A DNA stretch of 64,000 nucleotides, taken from assembly GCA_027310305.1 (NCBI GenBank), contig DAIDBD010000050.1, positions 1-64,000 of the forward strand. Direction: 5' to 3'. Positions 45,447 to 58,313 of the stretch are shown one piece after another. The position numbers and the translations under genes are program-made. Within the stretch, counting starts at the first letter, position 1, and the number at the start of each line of letters is the position of its first letter. The notes under the pieces were generated by a model, which saw only the letters and a list, made by a program, of their open reading frames with translations, had not been told where the DNA came from and did not search any database. The DNA comes from Herminiimonas sp. Its GTDB lineage: Bacteria; Pseudomonadota; Gammaproteobacteria; Burkholderiales; Burkholderiaceae_D.

Positions 45447-48242
45447 TCACAGAGTACGGGCAACTTCCTGGACTTCAAACACTTCCAGTTGATCGCCTTC
45501 CTTGACGTCGTTGAAATTTTTCAGCGTCAAGCCGCATTCGAAGCCTGCCTTCACTTCCTTCACGTCATCCTTGAAGCGTTTGAGCGAATCGAGCTCTCCG
45601 GTCCAGACCACGACATTATCGCGCAGCAAGCGCACCGATGCGCCACGCCTGACGGCGCCGTCGAGCACATAGCAACCCGCGATCGCACCAACCTTGCTGA
45701 CCAGGATAACTTGGCGGATTTCGACGAGCCCCAATGCCTGTTCGCGTTTTTCCGGCGACAGCATGCCGGACATCGCCGCCTTGATTTCATCGATCGCGTC
45801 GTAAATGATGTTGTAGTAACGGATATCGATGCCGTTGGCTTCGGCCAGCTTGCGTGCCGATGCATCGGCGCGCGTATTGAAGCCGATGATGACCGCTTTC
45901 GACGCGAGCGCCAGGTTGACGTCCGATTCGCTGATGCCGCCGACCGCCGCATGCACGATCTGCACGCGCACTTCGCTGGTGGACAATTTTTGCATCGAAC
46001 TGACCAGCGCTTCCTGCGAACCCTGGACGTCGGCCTTGATGATCAAAGGCAGATTCTTGACTTCGCCTTCGCCCATCTGTTCGAACATGTTCTCCAGTTT
46101 GGCCGCCTGCTGCTTGGCCAGCTTGACGTCGCGGAACTTGCCTTGACGGAACAGCGCGATTTCGCGCGCCTTGCGTTCGTCGGTCATCACCGTCACTTCT
46201 TCACCGGCCGCAGGCACTTCTGTCAGCCCTTGAATTTCAACCGGAATCGAAGGGCCCGCTTCATTGATGGCCTTGCCGTTTTCGTCCAGCATCGCGCGCA
46301 CGCGGCCGTATGAAGAGCCGGCCAGCACCACATCGCCGCGCTTCAAGGTGCCGGACTGCACCAGAATCGTCGCAACCGGACCGCGGCCCTTGTCGAGTTT
46401 CGCTTCGATCACCAAACCTCTGGCAGGTGCTTCGATCGGCGCCTTCAATTCCAGCACTTCGGCTTGCAGCAAAACTTGTTCAAGCAACGCATCGATACCT
46501 TCGCCAGTCTTGGCCGACACCGGGACGAACGGCGATTCGCCGCCGTATTCTTCCGGCACGACCTGTTCCGCAACCAGTTCCTGCTTGACGCGGTCGAGGT
46601 TCGAACCGGGCTTGTCGATCTTGTTGATCGCAACCACCAGCGCAACGCCGGCCGCTTTCGCATGCGCAATCGCTTCTTTCGTTTGCGGCATCACGCCGTC
46701 ATCGGCCGCCACCACCAGGATCACGATATCGGTTGCCTTGGCGCCGCGCGCCCGCATCGCCGTGAACGCTTCATGGCCCGGGGTATCGAGGAAAGTGATC
46801 ATGCCGCGCGGCGTTTCGACGTGATATGCGCCGATATGCTGGGTGATGCCGCCGGCCTCGCCGGATGCCACTTTGGCGCGCCGGATATAGTCGAGCAAAG
46901 ACGTCTTGCCGTGATCGACGTGGCCCATCACGGTCACCACAGGCGCACGCGGCAGCATCGCTACGTTCCCATGCTCTGCGCCGTCTTCGAGCAGCGCTTC
47001 AGGATCGTCCAGCTTTGCCGCATGCGCGGTATGGCCCATTTCCTCGACCAGGATCATTGCGGTTTCCTGATCCAGCACCTGGTTGATGGTAACCATCTGC
47101 CCGAGCTTCATCAAATGCTTGATGACTTCGGATGCCTTCACCGACATCTTGTGCGCCAGTTCGGCCACGCTGATCGTCTCCGGCACATGCACATCCTTGA
47201 CGACGGCCTCGGTCGGCGCCTGGAAATTGGTTTCCCGATCGTCGTGCGAAGGACGCCGCCCTTTCGGGCCTGCACGCCAGCCATCGCGGCTACCGCCGGT
47301 ATTGCCGCGGGTCTTGATGCCGACGCCGCGTTTTTTTGCATCGTCTTGCCAGGTCGATGAAACATTGGCCGACTTGATCGATTTCTTGTCCGCGGCAACC
47401 GCCGGTTTCTTTTCGTCTTTTTTCTCGCCGGGCTTTTTGTCCGCCGGTTTGTGCAACGTGCCTTCCGCAGTTTTTGCGGCCACCGGCGCAGGTACCGGCT
47501 CAGGCGCCTTGATCGCCTTGCGCGGCGCATTCATCATCGCCTTGATCTGCGCGACTTCATCTGCCACTACCTTGCGTGCGCGTTCGGTCACAGCGGCCTT
47601 TTCGGCAGCGTCTTTCGCAACCTGGGTCGCTTTCTTCCTGGCTTCGTCGGCAACAACACGCTTTTTTTCTTCACTGTCGGAGTCGCCGGCTTTGGCTGAA
47701 GCGGGCTGTTCGGCAGTTGCCGCCTTTTGCGCTTCGGTTTCGGCTTTCTGGAATGCTTTTGCCTGCGCCTCTTTTTCCGCTTCCAGCTTGGCAAGACGCT
47801 CCTGCTTGTCGCGCAAATCGGCTTCCTGGCGTGCGATCAATTCGGCATGACGGCGCGCCTCTTCCGCACGGCGAGCCACTTCGGCCTCGTCAATGACGGG
47901 AGCGGCCGGCTTGGCCGGCGCTTCTTCGACAGCCGGTTCGTCACGCTTGACAAACGTGCGCTTCTTCCGCACTTCGACCTGAATCGTGCGTGATTTGCCG
48001 GTTGCATCGGCTTGCTTGATTTCCGTCGTTTCTTTACGCGTCAGAGTGATTTTCTTTTTTTCACTGTCCGGCGCCACGCCATGAGCACGACGCAGATGCC
48101 CCAGAAGCTTATCCTTGTCTTCCTTGGATAGCTGGTCGGCCGTCGAGCTCTTGTCGACACCTGCTGCGCGCAGCTGCGTCAGCAGCAAATCGACCGGCAT
48201 CTTGAGCTCGGTGGCAAATTGGGCTACATTGTTACTCGCCAT
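45447..48242 (-). CDS. infB: Translation initiation factor IF-2
   Basis: 931 residues. An IF2-N domain ([20 protein letters not shown]) is followed by a long charged, Ala/Lys/Glu-rich linker of about 350 residues. The GTPase core has [24 protein letters not shown] and NKID, and then domains II-IV end the protein. It brings fMet-tRNA to the 30S subunit. A second IF2-N region ([23 protein letters not shown]) precedes the G domain. Placed after nusA with about 50 bases between. Confidence 0.96.
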   Translation of the reverse strand: MASNNVAQFATELKMPVDLLLTQLRAAGVDKSSTADQLSKEDKDKLLGHLRRAHGVAPDSEKKKITLTRKETTEIKQADATGKSRTIQVEVRKKRTFVKRDEPAVEEAPAKPAAPVIDEAEVARRAEEARRHAELIARQEADLRDKQERLAKLEAEKEAQAKAFQKAETEAQKAATAEQPASAKAGDSDSEEKKRVVADEARKKATQVAKDAAEKAAVTERARKVVADEVAQIKAMMNAPRKAIKAPEPVPAPVAAKTAEGTLHKPADKKPGEKKDEKKPAVAADKKSIKSANVSSTWQDDAKKRGVGIKTRGNTGGSRDGWRAGPKGRRPSHDDRETNFQAPTEAVVKDVHVPETISVAELAHKMSVKASEVIKHLMKLGQMVTINQVLDQETAMILVEEMGHTAHAAKLDDPEALLEDGAEHGNVAMLPRAPVVTVMGHVDHGKTSLLDYIRRAKVASGEAGGITQHIGAYHVETPRGMITFLDTPGHEAFTAMRARGAKATDIVILVVAADDGVMPQTKEAIAHAKAAGVALVVAINKIDKPGSNLDRVKQELVAEQVVPEEYGGESPFVPVSAKTGEGIDALLEQVLLQAEVLELKAPIEAPARGLVIEAKLDKGRGPVATILVQSGTLKRGDVVLAGSSYGRVRAMLDENGKAINEAGPSIPVEIQGLTEVPAAGEEVTVMTDERKAREIALFRQGKFRDVKLAKQQAAKLENMFEQMGEGEVKNLPLIIKADVQGSQEALVSSMQKLSTSEVRVQIVHAAVGGISESDVNLALASKAVIIGFNTRADASARKLAEANGIDIRYYNIIYDAIDEIKAAMSGMLSPEKREQALGLVEIRQVILVSKVGAIAGCYVLDGAVRRGASVRLLRDNVVVWTGELDSLKRFKDDVKEVKAGFECGLTLKNFNDVKEGDQLEVFEVQEVARTL

Positions 48243-48292
48243 TCAGTCCTCTTTTCTATGTGACGCGGTGGATGATAGTGGAGCGTTCCGGA

Positions 48293-50340
<2,048 letters not shown>

Positions 50341-50410
50341 TCTCCGTATAACGCCGCATTCGGCACTGCAAAACCATCGCCAGACACCGGATGCACAAAC
50401 TGTTTAACAA

Positions 50411-50440
50411 AAAAAAAATGGGCATCTGCCCATCTTTTTA
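50411..50440 (-). terminator. Intrinsic terminator/attenuator in the rimP leader
   Basis: ATGGGCA / TGCCCAT stem with a very tight turn, preceded by AAAAAAAA and followed by CTTTTTAT on the plus strand. Read on the minus strand it ends in a long T-run, so it would stop transcription 70 bases before rimP. Because a good promoter lies upstream, it probably acts as an attenuator as well as ending the rluB transcript. Confidence 0.75.
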
Positions 50441-50508
50441 TAATTCAAGCCGCCTGCAGTCATTTCCCGCTAAAGTGCGCGGGGAGAACGGCTTTTGTTA
50501 ACTGCCAA

Positions 50509-50537
50509 ATTATAATCGATTACTTCATGCGCCGCAA
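50509..50537 (-). promoter_or_regulatory. Predicted sigma-70 promoter of rimP-nusA-infB
   Basis: Minus strand: -35 TTGCGG, spacer of exactly 17 bases, -10 TATAAT (perfect). Predicted start of transcription near 50502, about 160 bases before the rimP ATG. The resulting leader folds into AAGCCG/CGGCTT (50447-50452 with 50489-50494) enclosing CCCGC/GCGGG, then meets the terminator at 50411-50440. Confidence 0.6.
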
Positions 50538-50623
50538 TGCCGCAATAGAAGTCTCGGCGCGCGCTTGCGGCGCTTATCGCGATAAAACCTTGATGAAACC
50601 GCAATTTTTATGCGCCAGGGAAA

Positions 50624-52303
50624 TTATCCTTTTGGGCGACGGCGCGGCATTCCTTGAGCGCCGCCCTGACCTTGCCTGCCCTGTCCGCCTTGCCTGCTCT
50701 GCCCGTCCGGCCCACCCCGCCCCGGACCGGCATTGCGGCGGGGCTGGCCCATGCCGGGAAATCCGAGCGCGGTTTGCAGCGGATCGGGTTGCCGCGGACG
50801 CGACTGGCCCTGACTGCGGCCTTGTCCCTGCGGCTGCCCTTGGCCGCGCCCTGAATTTCGCTGCTGGCCCTGGCCATTTTCATAAACATTGCCGCTGGCG
50901 GAGCGAGCGGGATAATCGCCGCGTCCCTTGACCGGCGGGGTCTGTCCGGCGGTCTTGTCCAGCCCGCTGATCTTCAGCAAGTCACGTACTGCATGCTCAT
51001 CCATCTCTTCCCAGCGCCCGCGCTTCAAGCCGTGCGGCAATGTCATCGCGCCATAACGAGTACGGATCAGACGCGATACGGTCAGGCCGATTGCCTCGAA
51101 CATGCGGCGCACTTCGCGGTTGCGGCCTTCGCCGATCGTCACGCGATACCATTTATTGACGCCTTCGCCGCCGCCGTCGGCGATTTTTGAAAACTGCGCT
51201 GTTCCGTCGTCAAGCTCGATGCCACCCAGCAATTTCTGACGCATGCCCTCCTCCAGCTCGCCCAGGGTGCGCACCGCATATTCGCGGTCTATGCCGTAAC
51301 GCGGATGCATCAGCCGATTCGCAAGATCGCCCGACGTCGTAAACAACAGCAAGCCTTCGGTATTGAAATCGAGGCGTCCCACTGCCAGCCACTTGGCCGC
51401 TTTCATGGCGGGCAAACGGTCGAATACCGATGGCCGCCCGTCCGGATCGCTATGGCTGACAATTTCACCGGCCGGTTTGTGATAAACCAGTACGCGTGGC
51501 GGTTTTTTGCTGATCTTCCGCTGAATCAATTTGCCGTTGATGCGCACTTGATCGGTCGGCAATATTCTCTGGCCGATATGAGCCGGTTCGCCATTGACCG
51601 ACACGCGCCCGGCAATGATCAGTTCTTCCATGTCCCGGCGTGAACCAAGACCGGCTTCAGCCAGCACTTTATGCAATTTTGGAGCATCGTCATCCGCCGT
51701 CAGATCGCGCCGGATATTTTTTGCCTGCGCCGGGCGGTCACTGTGCCGCGCATTGACGCCTGATTTTTCTTCTTCGGCCAGATTGTCGAATGCATCCGAT
51801 GTCACAAAAGAAAATACTTCATCGGCGTTCGCCGGCCTAGAGCGGGATACCGATTTATCGGTGCCGTCATCCGATTGGCTGCGCGGCTTCCGGGATGTTT
51901 TTTTGCCTTTTTGACGATCTTCACGGCCGCGACCGTCGGCCGCGCCGGTAGCCTGCGGATGGCGTGCGCGCGGCTCTCTTCGCTGCTGCACGACAACAGG
52001 GCCGGCATTTTCGCCGGCGGCATCAAGTGTGTTTTGCACGTCATCCGATGGCGCTGCGCCTGCCGAATCGGGCACAGGCGTTCCGGCATGGACGCCGTCA
52101 TCGGCGCGCGGCGCAGATCGTGCGCGTCTTAGCGTACGCGGTCCACGCACGCCGCGCTTTGCCGGTTTGGCGCCATTCGACGCCTTTGCCGGCGCGCCGG
52201 TTTCCGAAAGCGCCTCGGAAGGGCTGCCGCTCTCCTGCATCTCTTTCGGCTCGGAAGCGGTTGCGATGATTAGCGGCGCGTCATTGGGAGTTGGAAAAGT
52301 CAT
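50624..52303 (-). CDS. rluB: 23S rRNA pseudouridine synthase RluB, with long disordered ends
   Basis: 559 residues from the ATG at 52303, which overlaps the end of scpB by 23 bases; the track start is 42 codons too early. The first 210 residues are charged and disordered. Then comes an S4 RNA-binding domain ([26 protein letters not shown]) and a RsuA/RluB catalytic domain with [20 protein letters not shown] (catalytic Asp) and [13 protein letters not shown]. The last about 90 residues are Gly/Gln/Arg-rich ([10 protein letters not shown]...), likely RNA-binding. It modifies U2605-type positions in 23S rRNA. Confidence 0.9.
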   Translation of the reverse strand: MTFPTPNDAPLIIATASEPKEMQESGSPSEALSETGAPAKASNGAKPAKRGVRGPRTLRRARSAPRADDGVHAGTPVPDSAGAAPSDDVQNTLDAAGENAGPVVVQQRREPRARHPQATGAADGRGREDRQKGKKTSRKPRSQSDDGTDKSVSRSRPANADEVFSFVTSDAFDNLAEEEKSGVNARHSDRPAQAKNIRRDLTADDDAPKLHKVLAEAGLGSRRDMEELIIAGRVSVNGEPAHIGQRILPTDQVRINGKLIQRKISKKPPRVLVYHKPAGEIVSHSDPDGRPSVFDRLPAMKAAKWLAVGRLDFNTEGLLLFTTSGDLANRLMHPRYGIDREYAVRTLGELEEGMRQKLLGGIELDDGTAQFSKIADGGGEGVNKWYRVTIGEGRNREVRRMFEAIGLTVSRLIRTRYGAMTLPHGLKRGRWEEMDEHAVRDLLKISGLDKTAGQTPPVKGRGDYPARSASGNVYENGQGQQRNSGRGQGQPQGQGRSQGQSRPRQPDPLQTALGFPGMGQPRRNAGPGRGGPDGQSRQGGQGRQGQGGAQGMPRRRPKG

Positions 52304-53111
52304 TGTTCGATTCTTGGTTGTGCTGACCTGGCGCAGCGTCAACCGATGATTCGGGCGCAGGGTCGTGAGAAAAAACTTCAATATATGGAACCGAGCGATC
52401 GGGAACAATCCCGGCCTCGGGGTCTTCAACTACAAATTCTGCAGCAATCTCAACTGCAGTTGAATCATTGCTTCCGATGGGATCAGCGGCGAAATTCATG
52501 GCCGCCTGGTCTAGATTGGATTGCAGATCGGCTTGCAGCGCTTGCATTTCCAGCAACGCGCCGCCTTGCATGTCGCCTTTCATTACCTGCTGCAGCGGTG
52601 GCAATTGATCCAGCGAAGTCAGGCCGAGATCATCCAGAAACTGCCTGGTGGTTGCAAACAGCGCCGGGCGTCCGGGCACGTCCCGATGGCCGATGGCTTC
52701 TATCCAGCCACGGTCTTCCAGCATCTTGATCGTTTGCGAATTGACCGTCACGCCACGAATTTCTTCAATATCGCCGCGCGTCACAGGCTGTCTATACGCG
52801 ATGATGGCCAATGTTTCCAGTGTTGCACGCGAATATTTCGGCGGCTTTTCAGGATTGAGCCGCTCCAGATACATTTTCATTTCGGGACGGCTTTGAAAGC
52901 GCCAGCCGGTCGACAGGCTGACTACCTCAATGCCTTTGTCGGACCAGTCGCCGCGCAGCTCTTCAAGTATTTGCTTGATCGTATCCGCGCCGACTTCATC
53001 CGCACTTTCGCCATTGCCGGCAAAAAGTTTTTTCATGTCGTTAATCGACAAAGGCTCGTGTGCGCATAGCAATGCGGTTTCGAGGACTCTCTTCGCCTCA
53101 GCAATATTCAT
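52281..53111 (-). CDS. scpB: Segregation and condensation protein B
   Basis: 276 residues. Two winged-helix domains of Scp[26 protein letters not shown] and [23 protein letters not shown], followed by the [17 protein letters not shown] motif. An acidic tail of about 90 residues follows. ScpB works with ScpA and SMC in chromosome condensation. Its stop lies inside the rluB start region, so the two genes are coupled. Confidence 0.93.
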   Translation of the reverse strand: MNIAEAKRVLETALLCAHEPLSINDMKKLFAGNGESADEVGADTIKQILEELRGDWSDKGIEVVSLSTGWRFQSRPEMKMYLERLNPEKPPKYSRATLETLAIIAYRQPVTRGDIEEIRGVTVNSQTIKMLEDRGWIEAIGHRDVPGRPALFATTRQFLDDLGLTSLDQLPPLQQVMKGDMQGGALLEMQALQADLQSNLDQAAMNFAADPIGSNDSTAVEIAAEFVVEDPEAGIVPDRSVPYIEVFSHDPAPESSVDAAPGQHNQESNNDFSNSQ

Positions 53112-53269
53112 GTGCGATTCTTGTACGACTTATTAGTTGCAATTTGCAGAGATTAAATTCAACGACAAGCATCCAATGATGCCGTCCGGTTGAGAACCCG
53201 TTGATGCTGCTTTCCGGCGCCCGTTTAGAGGAGGTGTAATGATGGGCGGGAATATAAGGCTTGTAAGAC

Positions 53270-53347
<78 letters not shown>

Positions 53348-53502
53348 TCTGAAGATGTGAACTATACATGGTATCAACGGGCAATGCAAATGCAATTACG
53401 GGCAGTGATACACTTCTCCCTGTATTTTTCTCTTGCGCCGAACAGCACGCAGACATGTCGTACAGTCAGGCGCCTACCAACTATCCGCAATTCATCGCCT
53501 CT

Positions 53503-54075
53503 ATGAAATTTTGCTCCGAATGCGCGCAACCCGTCTCATTGATCATTCCGCCGGATGACAATCGTCCGCGTTATGTCTGCCAGCAATGCGGCATCATTCA
53601 TTATCAAAACCCGAAGATGGTGATCGGATCGATTCCGGTCTGGCAGCACGACGGCGAAACGCAAATCCTGTTATGCAAGCGCGCGATCGAACCGCGCCAC
53701 GGCTACTGGACCTTGCCTGCCGGCTTCATGGAAAACAATGAAACCACCGCGGATGCCGCGCGCCGCGAAACCGAGGAGGAAGCCGGCGCGCGAATTGAAT
53801 TACATCAATTATTTTCATTGCTGGACGTGCCGCATGTGCATCAGGTCCATCTGTTTTATCGCGCAACGCTGCTGGATCTCGACTTCAGCGCCGGAATCGA
53901 GAGTCTTGAAGTGCGGCTTTTTTCGGAAAAAGATATTCCGTGGGATGAAATTGCTTTCCCAACCGTCGGACATACGCTGAAATTCTTTTTTTCCGATTTG
54001 GCAAAGGTTCGCAATGGGGGCGCATATGGTTTTCATACGCTCGACATCATGAAGTCATTGCGACTGCCTGAATGA
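53503..54075 (+). CDS. Nudix hydrolase with zinc ribbon
   Basis: 190 residues from the ATG at 53503; the track start adds 45 residues overlapping the tRNA side. Zinc-ribbon Cys pairs FCSECAQPV and YVCQQCGIIHY come first, then a Nudix domain with box GFMENNETTADAARRETEEEAGARI. This matches the ADP-ribose/NADH pyrophosphatase-like group that hydrolyses nucleoside diphosphate derivatives. An alternative start at 53455 is possible; no ribosome-binding site is convincing for either. Confidence 0.88.
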   Translation: MKFCSECAQPVSLIIPPDDNRPRYVCQQCGIIHYQNPKMVIGSIPVWQHDGETQILLCKRAIEPRHGYWTLPAGFMENNETTADAARRETEEEAGARIELHQLFSLLDVPHVHQVHLFYRATLLDLDFSAGIESLEVRLFSEKDIPWDEIAFPTVGHTLKFFFSDLAKVRNGGAYGFHTLDIMKSLRLPE

Positions 54076-54287
54076 GCTTTCCGGACCCGCAGCGAGCGCA
54101 CATCCAACCAATACTTCCGTTGCGCCGCTTGAATGGTTGTGTGCGAAGTCGCACATTTTGGACGAACAAGCGAATGGCTTTGCCAAGACAATGAGCATCC
54201 TTTCGCCGGAGATTGCTCTCATACGTATCGCAAGCAAGGAAACCCTGGCCGGCAATCGGATCGCTCATTGTCAAACAGGAAAACCTG

Positions 54288-54599
54288 TTACTTGATTTTC
54301 ATATCGTTCCTGACCGACCGCACGCCTTTGACGTGGCGTGCAACTTCGACCGCTTTGTTGATATCCGCCTGGGATGAAACGAAGCCGCTCAGTTGCGTTA
54401 CGCCCTTGAATGTTTCAACGTTGATTTCACGCGATTTCAAGGTCGGCTCGTTGAATATTTCTGCTTTCACTTTCGACGTGATGACGGTGTCATCGATATA
54501 TTCGCCGGTTCCTTCCGACTTCGGAGTCGACGCGCAGCCGGCTACTGCAACCAGCAGCAAGGAAAATACTATAGTTGCCAAACGTTTGGAAATGTTCAT
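54288..54599 (-). CDS. BON-domain lipoprotein
   Basis: 103 residues from the ATG at 54599, which has AAGGGA eight bases upstream. Signal MNISKRLATIVFSLLLVAVAGC with lipobox Cys, then one BON domain (IDDTVITSKVKAEIFNEPTLKSREINVETFKGVTQLSGFV). BON domains bind phospholipid or other envelope components; OsmY-like relatives respond to osmotic stress. It neighbours other envelope-stress genes. Confidence 0.9.
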   Translation of the reverse strand: MNISKRLATIVFSLLLVAVAGCASTPKSEGTGEYIDDTVITSKVKAEIFNEPTLKSREINVETFKGVTQLSGFVSSQADINKAVEVARHVKGVRSVRNDMKIK

Positions 54600-54683
54600 G
54601 ATTGTGGTCCCTTGTAAATGATGAAAAAGATACCTCGAAATCAAAAAATTCGATCAAGAGGCATTGCCGCGTTGAAGTAATTA

Positions 54684-55232
54684 TTATTTGCCGTATTGCG
54701 CTTTTGAAGATGCGACGCAATTGTCTTTGGTCGGACCGGAAAACGCATCGCATTTCTCGATTGCGACCTTGTAGTTCGCTTCGAGCTTGTCGTCGCGCGC
54801 ATCGATACGTGCCATCGTTACTTTCTTGTCGGCCTTGGCATCCGCTTTGGCGGCTACATTAGCTGCCTTGGCTTCCTTGATGCAGACATCCTTGGCGTTG
54901 CCGGTTTGGCTGCCGCACTTGGCTTTTGCGACGTCGTATTCGGCATTGGCGATTGCGGTACGTGCGTTGGCGCGAGCGCGCGGCGTGTTCTTGTACTGGG
55001 CTTCTGCGTCGGCCTTGGCGTGCGTGCGCATGGCTTCAGCTTCTTCCTTGCACACATTTTTCGGATTGCCGCTCACGGAATTGCATTTTTCTCGTGCAAT
55101 CTTGTAATCGGCAGCGGCGTTTTCCCTGGCCGCCTTGTAGGTTGCTTTTGCTTCAGTAGTTGCAGCCGACGATGTAGTCACGAAACCCATGGTTGCTGCG
55201 CTGATCAGAATAATGGCAAATGCTTTTTTCAT
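54684..55232 (-). CDS. Periplasmic protein with three Cys-pair repeats
   Basis: 182 residues. Signal peptide MKKAFAIILISAATMGFVTTSSA. The mature protein is Ala/Lys-rich and contains three copies of a unit with two Cys: YKIAREKCNSVSGNPKNVC, YDVAKAKCGSQTGNAKDVC and YKVAIEKCDAFSGPTKDNC, separated by helical Ala/Lys stretches. Each pair has 10 residues between the Cys and could form a disulphide. No known family is recognised beyond proteobacterial hypothetical proteins. It lies downstream of the CsbD gene on the same strand. Confidence 0.8.
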   Translation of the reverse strand: MKKAFAIILISAATMGFVTTSSAATTEAKATYKAARENAAADYKIAREKCNSVSGNPKNVCKEEAEAMRTHAKADAEAQYKNTPRARANARTAIANAEYDVAKAKCGSQTGNAKDVCIKEAKAANVAAKADAKADKKVTMARIDARDDKLEANYKVAIEKCDAFSGPTKDNCVASSKAQYGK

Positions 55233-55298
55233 TGCTTCCTTCTTGATGTTGTAAAAAATGCGTGCGAAATGGAATCGAACGCAACACGCGGCGGAGTT

Positions 55299-55514
55299 TC
55301 AAGACGGACGGCTGTCCTTCAGATATTTTTGAAACGCCTTGATTTCCTTGTCGGCTTCGTCTTGGGCAATACCGTACGATTCCTGAATCTGGCCTGCCAG
55401 CTGATCGCGTTTTCCCGCAATGACGTCAAGGTGGTCGTTGGTCAATTTTCCCCATTGCGCTTTCACCTGGCCTTTGTATTGCGCCCAGTTTCCTTCAATG
55501 ACATCCCAATTCAT
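55299..55514 (-). CDS. CsbD-family stress protein
   Basis: 71 residues from the ATG at 55514, with GGAG seven bases upstream; the track start at 55562 is earlier. The sequence MNWDVIEGNWAQYKGQVKAQ, later KLTNDHLDVIAGKRDQL, is the CsbD signature (sigma-B-type stress protein, soluble helical bundle). Function unknown beyond stress induction in relatives. About 66 bases upstream of the Cys-repeat gene. Confidence 0.92.
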   Translation of the reverse strand: MNWDVIEGNWAQYKGQVKAQWGKLTNDHLDVIAGKRDQLAGQIQESYGIAQDEADKEIKAFQKYLKDSRPS

Positions 55515-55793
55515 GACAATCTCCAAAGTGAGCGGCTCAATCGGCAGAAGTACCGATTGCATCGCTGTATTTCAATTTCAGGCACACGATCAAACAGGTG
55601 CGCGAATTGTTCGCGGACATCCTGCCGGAAATGCGAATAAATCGTTATCCCGCATCGATGGTGTCACTGTATGCCGGATGAAAACCTGATTCTGTACGGT
55701 GGCGCACATTGCGCCGGCAATGTCCGGATTTTCATAGAGGCAGTACGGCGTCCTGCACACGGCTGAAAAATTACCGGCTGCAATGAGGCGACA

Positions 55794-57827
55794 TTATTTC
55801 GCCGAAGATGTGGCGACTGGTTTGCCGCGATAGGTTTTACCGGGCGGCGGCGCCACCGGTTTTTTGCGCACGCCGTTTAATAATTTCGCGCAATCGCTTT
55901 CTTTTCCCGGCCCGAGACTCACCAGCGGTATGACGGCGGTCAGTACCGGCGCCAGTACGCCCAGCACAACGGCAGCACCCGTTTTGAGCGCGAGCACGCC
56001 TTTGTCGACATTCACTTTCGGGGACTTGAAACTGCCGGTGACATAGAGCGGCGCTTGCAGCGAAATAACGCGCAAGGTCTTGGTGTCCGGCTTGATGGTC
56101 AAGGCCAGTTGCTCTTGCGCGAGATCGATTCGGCCGGTGATATCGAGCGAGGCGTCTTCCGTATCGATCAGAAAGGTACGCGTCTGCATCATGCCATTGG
56201 TGACGGCAAAATCGCTTGCCATGCAATTCAATCTTACCTGCTTGTCACCGATTATCTGCGTGAGAATAATGCTGCCGATATTCAAGCCTATCTTTTCCAG
56301 CAATAATTTGCTGACGGTTCCGCCATTGATGAACGCCTTGATTTCGCCATTCGACGATCCCAGCATCGCAGCAACCGAATTGCCGGCGGCCGACAGCGAA
56401 GCGTCGCCATTGACTTCACCGAGGCTGGCTTGCATGGATTGAAACGCCGGGAACAATTGCTTGAGTTTCAAACGGCGTGCCGATATTTTCATCTGCGCCT
56501 TGATCAGTTTTCCACGGCCATCCATCACGATGGTTGAAATCAGATTGCCGCCGGCAATGCCGAAATCGAGCGGCTGCAGCGACAGCATGCCGTCCTGCAG
56601 ATGCAGATCGGTCACCAGATTTTCGATCGGCAATTGCTTGTCGCGCACGATTTTGCGGCCGGTGAATTTGACGTCTGCATCAATGCTGCTCCAGCGCTCG
56701 GTTTTGAACGGTTCTGCCGGCAATACCTTGTTCGGCGGCTGCACCGTCGTCGCGTCGCGATTCGCCTTGCTTGCCTTCGAGTCGGCACCGATCAGCGGCG
56801 CCAGATCCTGAAGTTTCAGGACATTGGAAACAAGCGTGCCCTTGAGATGCGGGCGCGGCTGTTTCGCCTGATATTCGAATGTGCCGGACAAATCGCTGGA
56901 GCCGACCCTGCCGCTGAATTTTTCATACTTCCATACGCTGTCGCGTCGACTGATCCTGCCGGTCAAATGGCCTTCGGTGGCGAACGCCGGGGTGTCGGGA
57001 AAAGGGATACCGGTCAGTGCATATAATTTCGCCATGCTGACGCCTGCAAGCTTGAGGCGCACGTCCAGCGCTGCCAGCGAGCGCGGATCGGTCAGCGTGC
57101 CCTTGAATGCGATTGCCGTCTTCCCGATGCGAACGTCGGCTTCGACCGGATACGGCGTACGTTGTTGTTGCAGCGACAGTATCGCGCCTGCTTTGCCGCT
57201 GCCGCTGACGGGTTCCTTGTCCAGCGACCCGGACACTTTCCAATCGAGGTGGTAGCCGGCCGCAGCGCCCTCAACAAGGGTATCGACTTTCACTTGCAAA
57301 TCGGCGCGCCTGATGGCGTCGACAACGTGCACTTTCCCGTTGTTGAAGCCGATCTGTTTCAATTCGAATTGCCAGGTTGAAGGCGCATCGGATTTGAACG
57401 TCCAGTTGTTTTTTCCGTCTTCGGCACGCTCCAGGAACAACAGCGGTTCGTCCAGCTGCAAGTTGCGGACGGCGATTTTTTTCCCCAGCAATGCAAGCGG
57501 GCTCAGGGAAAAAGTCACATGCCCGACTTCCGCCATGTTTTGCGTTGCCTTCACCCAGTCCGGATTGCCGAAAACGACATCGCGCGCGCTAAAGTACGGC
57601 CACGGAATCCATCGATGCCAACCCGACTCTCCGGTATCGGGCCTGCGCCATTCGATCGCCAGATCGCCATTGATGGCGAACGGACGGCCGGCGGCTTCAG
57701 TCACTCGCGCATTGAGCCACGGCCTGGTGCGGTTCCAGTCATATTCCACCAGAACGAAAACACATACGGCGAGCGCAGCGATCAGGCCGGACACGCTCCA
57801 CATCACGATTTTCAAATAACGCCGCAT
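55794..57827 (-). CDS. AsmA-family envelope protein
   Basis: 677 residues. A single N-terminal membrane helix (IVMWSVSGLIAALAVCVFVLVEYDW) followed by the AsmA N-domain, with RPFAINGDLAIEWR and LSPLALLGKKIAVRNLQLDEP, and the AsmA C-domain with MQTRTFLIDTEDASLDITGRIDL and DKGVLALKTGAAVVLGVLAPV. AsmA-like proteins bridge the periplasm and are implicated in lipid transport and outer-membrane homeostasis. Length and layout fit the family. Confidence 0.9.
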   Translation of the reverse strand: MRRYLKIVMWSVSGLIAALAVCVFVLVEYDWNRTRPWLNARVTEAAGRPFAINGDLAIEWRRPDTGESGWHRWIPWPYFSARDVVFGNPDWVKATQNMAEVGHVTFSLSPLALLGKKIAVRNLQLDEPLLFLERAEDGKNNWTFKSDAPSTWQFELKQIGFNNGKVHVVDAIRRADLQVKVDTLVEGAAAGYHLDWKVSGSLDKEPVSGSGKAGAILSLQQQRTPYPVEADVRIGKTAIAFKGTLTDPRSLAALDVRLKLAGVSMAKLYALTGIPFPDTPAFATEGHLTGRISRRDSVWKYEKFSGRVGSSDLSGTFEYQAKQPRPHLKGTLVSNVLKLQDLAPLIGADSKASKANRDATTVQPPNKVLPAEPFKTERWSSIDADVKFTGRKIVRDKQLPIENLVTDLHLQDGMLSLQPLDFGIAGGNLISTIVMDGRGKLIKAQMKISARRLKLKQLFPAFQSMQASLGEVNGDASLSAAGNSVAAMLGSSNGEIKAFINGGTVSKLLLEKIGLNIGSIILTQIIGDKQVRLNCMASDFAVTNGMMQTRTFLIDTEDASLDITGRIDLAQEQLALTIKPDTKTLRVISLQAPLYVTGSFKSPKVNVDKGVLALKTGAAVVLGVLAPVLTAVIPLVSLGPGKESDCAKLLNGVRKKPVAPPPGKTYRGKPVATSSAK

Positions 57828-57861
57828 ATTTTTCCCTGGCGCGCCGCAACCTGCTGCCGAT

Positions 57862-58014
57862 TCATCGCAAAAAATTGCCGGTGCCGAAAAGGCCGATCAA
57901 GCCGATCACGATCAAGTAAATCGCGACAATGAAATTCAGCAGGCGCGGCATGACGAGAATCAGAATCCCGGCAATAAGGGAAACCAGCGGAGCAAGAGCC
58001 AGATTGATATTCAT
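57862..58014 (-). CDS. DUF3096 small membrane protein
   Basis: 50 residues, too short for the ORF track. MNINLALAPLVSLIAGILIL followed by a second hydrophobic stretch NFIVAIYLIVIGLIGLFG matches the DUF3096 family of two-helix membrane proteins. It ends 34 bases upstream of the asmA-like start on the same strand. GAAAGAACAT precedes the ATG. Confidence 0.88.
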   Translation of the reverse strand: MNINLALAPLVSLIAGILILVMPRLLNFIVAIYLIVIGLIGLFGTGNFLR

Positions 58015-58313
58015 ATGGATGTTCTTTCTTTTTCAAAAAGGTGTGCAAGTTACAACATTAAAAGCAGATTGCGGACGTTCAGCGCCGCATCCGCCTGAGG
58101 TTGACCGGCATGGGCCAATCAGTCGGGCGAGCCTATATCAGATTGAAATTTCTCAATGTGCGCTGGCGTACAGAACGCGTCGGCAGAAACGCGGATAACG
58201 TAACCATGACGGATAGTCGCGCAAAGGCGATTGTGCAAAACGTCAGCCAGCGTGCCGACAACAAGTCGGTCGGTTACATCGATGTTTTCAGATCAGATGA
58301 AGAGGGAAAGTAA

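Noticed and set aside
58101-58313. ORF ending directly at the start of the Ig/DUF3494 gene
   Set aside because: Arg/Asn-rich composition and no ribosome-binding site; the TAA-ATG contact seems fortuitous.
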